A DNA stretch of 64,000 nt from Wagnerdoeblera intermedia (GTDB lineage: Bacteria > Pseudomonadota > Alphaproteobacteria > Rhodobacterales > Rhodobacteraceae). Below, piece after piece: positions 58,216 to 64,000 of this stretch. The first letter of the stretch is position 1. Each line of letters starts with the position of its first letter. The position numbers and the translations under genes were made by a program. The notes beneath the pieces are model-generated. The model searched no databases. It had not been told where the DNA came from and worked only from the letters and a program-made list of their open reading frames with translations. Location: NCBI RefSeq assembly GCF_042647465.1, contig NZ_JBHRVN010000004.1. One strand, 5' to 3'.

Positions 58216-58397
58216 TGCGCCTTCCATCTGCCGCGCCACGTGTCTTGTCAACCGGATGGCCCCTCCGGCCCTGCCCGGAACGACATTCCGCCGCGCTTTG
58301 CCTGTGAACAAAGGCTCTGCGCCTGTCCTTTCACGGAGCAGCGGGGCTTGCAGGGAATCACCCCCGCCGCCACTCTGCCCCAAAAGGGAGGGATGAG

Positions 58398-59300
58398 ATG
58401 GCCGTTATCGATGGGTTTACCCGCCGCCGTGTGGCGCTGCCGGGGATCACGCTCTCCGTTCAGGAGGCAGGCTCCGGCCCGCCGCTGATCCTGCTGCATG
58501 GTTTTCCGCAAAACGGCATGTGCTGGTCAAAGGTCGCGCCGGAGTTTGCCAGGCACTTCCGCACGATCGTGCCTGATCTGCGCGGCTACGGCGAAAGCGA
58601 TGCACCGCCTGATGATCCTGACCATATCACCTATTCCAAACGCCGCATGGCCGAAGACATCGTCGCCCTGATGGATGAACTCGACATCCGCAGCGCGCAT
58701 ATTCTGGGCCATGACCGGGGCGCGCGGGTGTCCTACCGGCTGGCGCTGGATCATCCGGGGCGGCTGCGGCGGCTGGGGATCATCGAGATCGTGCCGACGG
58801 GAGACTTCTGGAACGCCTGGACGGCGGAACTGGCCATGGCGGCCTGGCACTGGACCTTCCTCGCGCAGCCCGCGCCCCTGCCCGAGCGGATGATCTCGGC
58901 CGATCCTCTGCCCTGGCTCGACACTCTGCTCAGCACCTGGCTGCGCAGTCATGACCTGTCGGATCTGCCACCCGCAGCCCTGCAAAGCTACCGCGATCAG
59001 ATGGGGCAGCCCGACCGGGTGCATGCCATGTGCGCCGACTACCGCGCCGGAGCCACCACCGACCGGCGTATTGATGAGGCCAGCCGCGCGGCCGGGGAAA
59101 AGATCGCCGCCCCGCTCTCCTATCTCTGGGCGGAAAAGGGCTTTCCCGCCAGAAGCGGCGATCCCCTCAGCCTGTGGCGGGCCTGGGCCACGGATTTGAA
59201 CGGCGCGTCCTGCGCCTCCGGCCATTTCGTGCAGGAGGAGAACCCCGGGGCCGTGCTGGATCAGTTTTTACCCTTCTTCCTTCAGGGCTCAGAGCGCTGA
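58398..59300 (+). CDS. Haloacetate (fluoroacetate) dehalogenase-like alpha/beta hydrolase
   Basis: This 300-residue enzyme has H34 in LLHGFPQN, nucleophile D106 in LGHDRGARVSYR with R107 and R110, H151-W152 in AAWHWTFLAQPAPLPE, Y215 in CADYRAGAT and H276 in SGHFVQEENP. These match fluoroacetate dehalogenases, where the two Arg bind carboxylate and His-Trp-Tyr hold the leaving fluoride. The usual catalytic Asp in the LDIVPT-type motif appears as E130 (IIEIVPT). A GGGAGG site precedes the start. It is divergent from crcB, the fluoride exporter gene. Activity is inferred. Confidence 0.8.
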   Translation: MAVIDGFTRRRVALPGITLSVQEAGSGPPLILLHGFPQNGMCWSKVAPEFARHFRTIVPDLRGYGESDAPPDDPDHITYSKRRMAEDIVALMDELDIRSAHILGHDRGARVSYRLALDHPGRLRRLGIIEIVPTGDFWNAWTAELAMAAWHWTFLAQPAPLPERMISADPLPWLDTLLSTWLRSHDLSDLPPAALQSYRDQMGQPDRVHAMCADYRAGATTDRRIDEASRAAGEKIAAPLSYLWAEKGFPARSGDPLSLWRAWATDLNGASCASGHFVQEENPGAVLDQFLPFFLQGSER

Positions 59301-60290
59301 AACGCGCAGGCGGATGGCATCAGCGTCATAAACACCGATCAGATCCGCCAGCGCCTGACCATCGGCCAGCACCCGCAGGCCATGGCTTCCCGCCTCATAG
59401 GTGATCACCGGGGCGGGGCCATCTGACGGATATTCCACCAAAAGACTGTCCTCGGCGCTGTAGTCGGTGATCTGCGCGACACCGCTGCCGGTCAGCCGGA
59501 AGACATCCGCCCCCTCACCACCACTGGCCACATCACCGCCGCCTGCATGCAAAAGATCATCGCCGCGACCACCGTTGAGGTAGCGCGAGGTCCCCTCCTC
59601 AGCCTGGCCGAGGTTGCCCCTCAGGATGTCATCCCCCTCATCGCCGTCCAGCGTATCATTGCCACTGCCCGCGATCAGCAGATCATTCCCCATTCCACCG
59701 CTGAGCCAGTTGTCGCCCGTTCCGGCGATCAGCAGATCATCCCCGCGACCGCCCAAAAGCGTGTCATTTCCCGTCCCGCCCTCAAGCGTATCATCGCCCT
59801 CCTGCCCGGCGAGCTGGTCTGACCCCGCGCCCCCGGTCATCCGGTCTGAACCGCCGCCACCCGTTAACGTATCCTGCCCCGCTCCGCCGTGCAGGCTGTC
59901 GCCCCCCGCACCACCGGAAATCTGGCTGTCACCCAAGCCGCCCGTCAGATCGAGATCCCTGTCGTCAGCGGGCTTCAGAAGATCAGAGCTTTCCGGCCCG
60001 TCAGAGCTGCCGCGCGCCTGGGCCTGATCCGAGATCCCGCCAACTTCCGGAACCGGCGCAGCGCCTGAGGCCCCGGCCACCGCCAGAATTCCCTGCCCGT
60101 GATCCGGATCGGCAGGCTCTGCCGCTGCATCTGACCGGGGCTCCTGCTCCGGCCCCGGTTCAGGGGCGCCGCTTTCTTCCGCCTCCGTCTCTGACTCTGA
60201 CTCTGACTCTGACTCTGACTCTGTGGAAAAAATCGCGCTGCCGACCGCGCCTGCCACCAAAAGCCCGACAACTCCGAGAAGCTCCAGCAT
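59289..60290 (-). CDS. RTX-repeat calcium-binding protein with membrane anchor
   Basis: Started at ATG 60290 it is about 333 residues (60353 is possible). A hydrophobic segment LELLGVVGLLVAGAVGSAIF (residues 2-21) is followed by a Ser-Glu repeat, an acidic linker and glycine-rich RTX nonapeptides (GGAGQDTLTGGGGSDRM, GGTGNDTLLGGRGDDLLIAG) that form calcium-binding beta-rolls. A C-terminal domain ends in DAIRLRVSAL. It lacks toxin or protease domains. It ends 12 bases inside the dehalogenase gene on the other strand. Function is unknown; surface exposure is inferred. Confidence 0.75.
   Translation of the reverse strand: MLELLGVVGLLVAGAVGSAIFSTESESESESESETEAEESGAPEPGPEQEPRSDAAAEPADPDHGQGILAVAGASGAAPVPEVGGISDQAQARGSSDGPESSDLLKPADDRDLDLTGGLGDSQISGGAGGDSLHGGAGQDTLTGGGGSDRMTGGAGSDQLAGQEGDDTLEGGTGNDTLLGGRGDDLLIAGTGDNWLSGGMGNDLLIAGSGNDTLDGDEGDDILRGNLGQAEEGTSRYLNGGRGDDLLHAGGGDVASGGEGADVFRLTGSGVAQITDYSAEDSLLVEYPSDGPAPVITYEAGSHGLRVLADGQALADLIGVYDADAIRLRVSAL
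60189..60224 (-). repeat. Hexamer microsatellite coding for Ser-Glu repeats
   Basis: About six tandem copies of TCTGAC (plus strand) encode alternating Ser-Glu on the minus strand of the RTX gene. Loss or gain of a unit keeps the frame and changes linker length. Confidence 0.85.
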
Positions 60291-60545
60291 CCCGCACACC
60301 CCTGCCCCGAGACAGGGCGTTAACCAAGAACTAAGGTAAATAACTGATAACAATCATAAAATATCACAAAGCGGCTGATTCTCACAATCCGTTTTGCAGC
60401 GTTGCCGGGCCGGACTTTCAAAAGACTTTCATTCCGGGGCATTCCGCGCTATGTCCGCGCATCCGTCTGACGCTCAGACGGTTCCTCCACGGGCCCTGCT
60501 GGACGACGTCCCGGCTTGCGCCATAACCCTTTTAAGGAGATCCCG

Positions 60546-60815
60546 ATGTCGATCACCGTCGAAGAAAAAAACCGCCTGATCAAAGAATTCGCAACCAAAG
60601 AAGGCGACACCGGTTCGCCGGAAGTTCAGGTTGCAATCCTGTCGTCGCGCATCGCGACCCTGACTGAGCACTTCAAGTCGCACAAAAAAGACAACCACTC
60701 GCGTCGTGGTCTGCTGATGATGGTTGCTCAGCGCCGTAAGCTGCTGGACTACCTGAAAGCACGTGACGAAGCCCGTTACCAGGCTCTGATCGCGAAACTC
60801 GGCCTGCGCCGCTAA
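60546..60815 (+). CDS. rpsO: 30S ribosomal protein S15
   Basis: This 89-residue protein (MSITVEEKNRLIKEFATKEG, then GSPEVQVAILSSRIATLTEH and HSRRGLLMMVAQRRKLLDYL) is S15, which binds the central 16S domain. AAGGAG lies before the ATG. The 255 bp upstream (60291-60545) hold its promoter and an AT-rich stretch but no gene. It is followed by a terminator rather than directly by pnp. Confidence 0.97.
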   Translation: MSITVEEKNRLIKEFATKEGDTGSPEVQVAILSSRIATLTEHFKSHKKDNHSRRGLLMMVAQRRKLLDYLKARDEARYQALIAKLGLRR

Positions 60816-60839
60816 GTCTTTCGGAACAGCGAATCAGCA

Positions 60840-60869
60840 ACGCCCGCGCCGGATCACCGGCGCGGGCGT
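60840..60869. terminator. Strong bidirectional hairpin after rpsO
   Basis: Arms CGCCCGCGCCGG and CCGGCGCGGGCG (60841-60852 and 60857-60868) close on ATCA. It lies between the convergent rpsO and 60900-61262 genes and may stop both. Confidence 0.75.
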
Positions 60870-60899
60870 TGTCATTTCGGGGTGATATTCGCGGCGGCG

Positions 60900-61262
60900 T
60901 CAGCCGGCCTGAGTGATCACCGCAGCCATCTGTTTGCACAGCGCCGAGATATCGGTGTTCTGCGAGGCAGAGGCCTCTTTGAGCGACTGCTCAACGCCCA
61001 TGGCCGAAACCGTGCCCGCCTTGCCCTTCTCATAAGCAGCCTCGACTTTCGCCGCATCGGCAGGGGCCGGAAGCTGGCCGAACATTCTTTGCTGAATCTC
61101 AACGGCTTTGCTGTCGATATGCCCCTCAGCAAGGCAGAACTCGAGCACGCCGAGCTGGTTTTTAGCGGCTGCCACCGCTTCATCCATCCCCGGCGCCTGA
61201 GCCTGAGCCGCCCCGGCAGCCAGAACCAGCGCTGCCACCTTTACGTAAAAGCGTCCGATCAT
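60900..61262 (-). CDS. Small secreted protein of unknown role (pore-forming ESAT-6-like annotation possible)
   Basis: This 120-residue protein has a signal peptide (MIGRFYVKVAALVLAAGAAQAQA, shown as two blocks, cleaved near residue 22). Helical segments follow: AVAAAKNQLGVLEFCLAEGH, EIQQRMFGQLPA and KGKAGTVSAMGVEQSLKEAS, with two Cys residues (EFC, ALCKQM). The pattern recalls a family sometimes labelled pore-forming ESAT-6-like in Rhodobacterales, which I recall but cannot verify. It is transcribed against rpsO and pnp. Confidence 0.6.
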   Translation of the reverse strand: MIGRFYVKVAALVLAAGAAQAQAPGMDEAVAAAKNQLGVLEFCLAEGHIDSKAVEIQQRMFGQLPAPADAAKVEAAYEKGKAGTVSAMGVEQSLKEASASQNTDISALCKQMAAVITQAG

Positions 61263-61653
61263 CTCAGCGCCTCCCTGACAAAAAATACCACAGGATCTGA
61301 CCTGCCTGCGCAGTCTGCCCGCTTTGCCCGCTACCGCAAGCTTTTAGCGCCCGCCGCAGCCGGACAGCGCCACCCTGGCAAAGGCCTGCCGAAACGGGAA
61401 AAATCTGCTGACGCTTTTTCGCCTGCGGCCGGATTTCCCTGCGGTATCACGCTGACAGGCGGGAACCGGATGGCATTTACCCCATAAAACATGGTGCTTT
61501 TCACAAAGGCCGTTTTCCTGTATGCACCCACGCTATCTGAGACGTGAGGTCCGAGCCCCCGGACACATGCACAGGATCAGGGGCGGCGGCAATGGGGCCG
61601 CTATATAGACAGGGAGCGCGGGATGGGCCTGCGTTACCCAGATAGGATGTCTG
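61263..61653. other. Intergenic region before pnp
   Basis: This 391-bp stretch has no convincing gene. It should contain the pnp promoter and a leader that PNPase can autoregulate, including stem-loop-forming GC stretches near 61330-61440. A weak AGGA precedes the pnp ATG. I see no riboswitch. Confidence 0.5.
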
Positions 61654-63792
61654 ATGTTCAATATTTCGAAGAAATCAATCCAGTGGGGCGGTGAAACGCT
61701 GACGCTGGAGACCGGCAAGGTTGCCCGTCAGGCCGATGGTTCGGTCATTGCGACGCTCGGCGAGACCTCGGTCATGGCCAACGTGACCTTCGCGAAATCG
61801 CCGAAGCCGGGCCAGGACTTCTTCCCGCTGACCGTGCACTATCAGGAAAAATACTACGCAGCCGGTAAGATCCCGGGTGGCTTCTTCAAGCGCGAAGCCC
61901 GTCCGTCGGAGAAAGAGACCCTCGTCTCGCGTCTGATCGACCGTCCCTGCCGCCCGCTCTTCGTTGATGGTTTCAAAAACGAAGTTCTGGTTATGGCGAC
62001 CGTGCTGTCCTGCGACCTCGTGAACGATCCCGATATCGTGGCCATGATCGCCTCCTCGGCGGCTCTGACCCTCTCGGGCGTTCCGTTCCGTGGTCCGATC
62101 GGTGCAGCCCGCGTTGGTTTCGTCAACGGCGAATACGTTCTGAACCCGTCGATGGACGACATGACCCAGCTGCGCTCGAAGCCCGAGCAGCGCCTGGACC
62201 TGGTCATCGCCGGCACCAAGAACGCCGTGATGATGGTGGAATCGGAAGCTTACGAGCTGACCGAAGAAGAAATGCTGGGCGCTGTCGAATTCGGCCACGC
62301 ACAGATGCAGCCGGTGATCGACCTGATCATCGAACTGGCTGAAGAAGCGGCAAAAGAGCCCTTCGACTTCACGCCCCCGGATCTCTCGGCGATCTATGCC
62401 AAAGTGAAAGCTTCGGGCGAGGCCCAGATGCGCGCTGCCTTCGCGATCCGCGACAAGCAGGAGCGTACCAACGCGATCAAAGCGGCCGTTGATGCGATCA
62501 AAGCGACGCTCTCGGAAGAAGATCTGGCCGACATCAACCTCGGCTCGGCGATCAAGAAGCTGGAATCGGACATCCTGCGCGGCGACGTTGTGAAAAACGG
62601 CATCCGTATCGATGGCCGTAACACCACCACCGTCCGCCCGATCAATGTGGAAACCGGCATCCTGCCGCGCACCCACGGCTCGGCGCTGTTCACCCGTGGT
62701 GAAACCCAGGGCCTCGTGGTCACCACGCTGGGCACCGGCGAAGATGAGCAGTTCATCGACGCGCTGAACGGCAACTACAAGTCGAACTTCCTGCTGCACT
62801 ACAACTTCCCTCCCTATTCGGTGGGTGAAGTGGGCCGCGTGGGCAGCCCGGGACGTCGTGAAATCGGTCACGGCAAACTGGCATGGCGCGCGCTTCAGGC
62901 CGTGCTGCCGGCGCCGACCGACTTCCCCTACACCATCCGTGTGGTGTCCGAGATCACCGAATCGAACGGCTCGTCCTCGATGGCTTCGGTCTGCGGCGGC
63001 TCGCTGTCGATGATGGATGCAGGCGTTCCGCTGAAAGCGCCGGTCGCAGGCGTCGCCATGGGTCTGATCCTGGAAGAGGATGGCTCGTGGGCTGTTCTGA
63101 CCGACATTCTCGGTGACGAAGACCACCTCGGCGATATGGACTTCAAAGTGGCAGGTACCGAAGCCGGTATCACGACCATGCAGATGGACATCAAAGTTGC
63201 GGGCATTACCCCGGCCATCATGAAGCAGGCGCTTGCGCAGGCAAAAGACGGCCGCGTGCACATCCTGAACGAGATGGCAAAATCGGTTTCGGGCCCCTCT
63301 GGCTTCTCGGAATACGCTCCGAAGATCGAAACCCTGACCATCCCGACCGACAAGATCCGTGAAGTGATCGGCTCGGGCGGCAAGGTCATCCGCGAGATCG
63401 TGGAAACCTCGGGTGCGAAAGTCGACATCAACGACGACGGCGTGATCAAAATCGCTTCGTCCTCGGCCGAGGCCATCAAGAAGGCCTATGACATGATCTG
63501 GTCGATCGTGGCAGAGCCGGAAGAGGGCCAGATCTACACCGGTAAAGTCGTCAAACTGGTCGACTTCGGTGCTTTCGTGAACTTCTTCGGCAAGCGTGAT
63601 GGTCTGGTTCACGTGTCGCAGATCGCCAACAAGCGCCTGCAGCACCCGAATGAGATCCTGAAAGAAGGCCAGGAAGTGAAAGTGAAACTGCTCGGCTTTG
63701 ACGAGCGCGGCAAAGTCCGCCTCGGCATGAAAATGGTCGATCAGGAAACCGGTGAAGAAATCACTGCCGGCAAAGAAAACGGCGAGGGCTGA
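61654..63792 (+). CDS. pnp: Polyribonucleotide nucleotidyltransferase (PNPase)
   Basis: This 712-residue phosphorolytic 3'-5' exoribonuclease has two RNase PH cores (about residues 10-220 and 310-540, with SLMDAG-like SLSMMDAGVPLKAPVAGVAM), a KH domain near 562 (IPTDKIREVIGSGGKVIREI) and an S1 domain from about 627 (IYTGKVVKLVDFGAFVNFFG). Length and motifs are normal. It degrades mRNA as part of the degradosome. It is separated from rpsO by an inverted gene. Confidence 0.97.
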   Translation: MFNISKKSIQWGGETLTLETGKVARQADGSVIATLGETSVMANVTFAKSPKPGQDFFPLTVHYQEKYYAAGKIPGGFFKREARPSEKETLVSRLIDRPCRPLFVDGFKNEVLVMATVLSCDLVNDPDIVAMIASSAALTLSGVPFRGPIGAARVGFVNGEYVLNPSMDDMTQLRSKPEQRLDLVIAGTKNAVMMVESEAYELTEEEMLGAVEFGHAQMQPVIDLIIELAEEAAKEPFDFTPPDLSAIYAKVKASGEAQMRAAFAIRDKQERTNAIKAAVDAIKATLSEEDLADINLGSAIKKLESDILRGDVVKNGIRIDGRNTTTVRPINVETGILPRTHGSALFTRGETQGLVVTTLGTGEDEQFIDALNGNYKSNFLLHYNFPPYSVGEVGRVGSPGRREIGHGKLAWRALQAVLPAPTDFPYTIRVVSEITESNGSSSMASVCGGSLSMMDAGVPLKAPVAGVAMGLILEEDGSWAVLTDILGDEDHLGDMDFKVAGTEAGITTMQMDIKVAGITPAIMKQALAQAKDGRVHILNEMAKSVSGPSGFSEYAPKIETLTIPTDKIREVIGSGGKVIREIVETSGAKVDINDDGVIKIASSSAEAIKKAYDMIWSIVAEPEEGQIYTGKVVKLVDFGAFVNFFGKRDGLVHVSQIANKRLQHPNEILKEGQEVKVKLLGFDERGKVRLGMKMVDQETGEEITAGKENGEG

Positions 63793-63829
63793 GCCCCGCT
63801 TCAGGCCTGATCTTCAGGCCTGACACATT

Positions 63830-63866
63830 GCCCCCGGTGCCCGCGCGGTGCCGGGGGCTTTTCTTT
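63830..63866 (+). terminator. Terminator after pnp
   Basis: Arms GCCCCCGG (63830-63837) and CCGGGGGC (63851-63858) are followed by TTTTCTTT. It ends the pnp transcript just before the convergent Lrp gene. Confidence 0.85.
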
Positions 63867-63868
63867 GC

Positions 63869-64000
63869 TCAGACCGCCAGCGCCGTGGTGCGCAGCACCG
63901 TGCGCAGCGCAAAACTTGACTGCATCTGCGCCACCCCCGGCAGACGGCTGAGATACTGGCGGTGGATCCGGGCGAAATCCTCGGTGTCCCGGGCCACAAT
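63869..64000 (-). CDS. Lrp/AsnC-family regulator, C-terminal end (cut by window edge)
   Basis: The last 43 residues, IVARDTEDFARIHRQYLSRL and PGVAQMQSSFALRTVLRTTA then LAV, match the end of the AsnC ligand-binding domain. The DNA-binding domain lies outside the window. It converges on pnp. The ligand is unknown. Confidence 0.8.
   Translation of the reverse strand: MVARDTEDFARIHRQYLSRLPGVAQMQSSFALRTVLRTTALAV

Noticed and set aside
61675..63645. A 656-residue open frame on the minus strand
   Set aside because: It lies entirely opposite pnp, whose domains are unmistakable, and shows only His/Arg/Asp-rich reverse-strand composition.

Overview
The window comes from an alphaproteobacterium of the Rhodobacterales (Rhodobacter/Paracoccus relatives). 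The evidence is the rRNA operon order 16S-tRNA-Ile-tRNA-Ala-23S-5S-tRNA-fMet, the bztABCD amino-acid transporter, the flaF/flbT flagellin regulators, a DUF1217 flagellar protein and generally GC-rich coding. Host genes look chromosomal, but the window is very rich in insertion sequences (IS).

Layout. 1-5.4 kb is an IS graveyard: the end of an IS66, a broken IS110, an IS481-type remnant and an IS3 element interrupted by an intact IS1111-type element. Four copies of a short palindromic insert lie in these transposase genes. 5.5-11.1 kb is a complete rRNA operon on the minus strand. 11.5-14 kb is metNIQ (methionine uptake). 14.1-17.6 kb holds two IS3-type elements, one split by an intact IS256. 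17.6-20.5 kb is a flagellin block (DUF1217 gene, flbT, flaF, fliC). 20.8-24.7 kb is a pqi-type operon (two half-PqiA proteins, PqiB, PqiC). 24.8-29.8 kb is a diguanylate-cyclase response regulator coupled to a large hybrid histidine kinase. 29.9-32.5 kb is a nitrate/sulfonate/taurine-class ABC importer. 32.7-38.3 kb is a second flagellar block (flgJ-like gene, fliK, flgD), with fliK split by an intact IS66. 38.3-41.5 kb holds an HD phosphohydrolase and a fused AI-2E-type membrane protein. 41.5-42.6 kb has no convincing gene. 42.6-45.4 kb holds a zinc-finger protein, ornithine cyclodeaminase, arginase and an Lrp regulator. 45.5-48.4 kb is tRNA-Cys, an IS1111 stub and an IS21. 48.4-50.6 kb is truncated flgE and motB. 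50.6-64 kb holds cmk, bztDCBA, an ATP12-type chaperone gene, rluC, a frameshifted crcB, a haloacetate dehalogenase, an RTX-like protein, rpsO, a small secreted protein, pnp and the end of an Lrp regulator.

How it fits together. The flagellar genes appear damaged. fliK carries both an IS66 insertion with an 8-bp target duplication and an out-of-frame C8 tract. flgE has lost its 3' end to IS21, and the other side of that IS21 is a transposase stub with no target duplication, which suggests an IS-mediated deletion or rearrangement. This lineage may therefore be non-motile.

Most unusual observations: (1) a 25-bp palindrome with conserved flanks occurs four times in 1.7 kb, each time inside a transposase gene, in the same orientation relative to that gene and with an inferred net gain of 43 bp; (2) a probable fluoroacetate/haloacetate dehalogenase lies divergently beside the fluoride exporter crcB, which is frameshifted in a G8 tract; (3) an AI-2E transporter domain is fused to a response-regulator/B12-binding-like region and a GAF domain. 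All family names come from reading protein motifs by eye; no database search was run.
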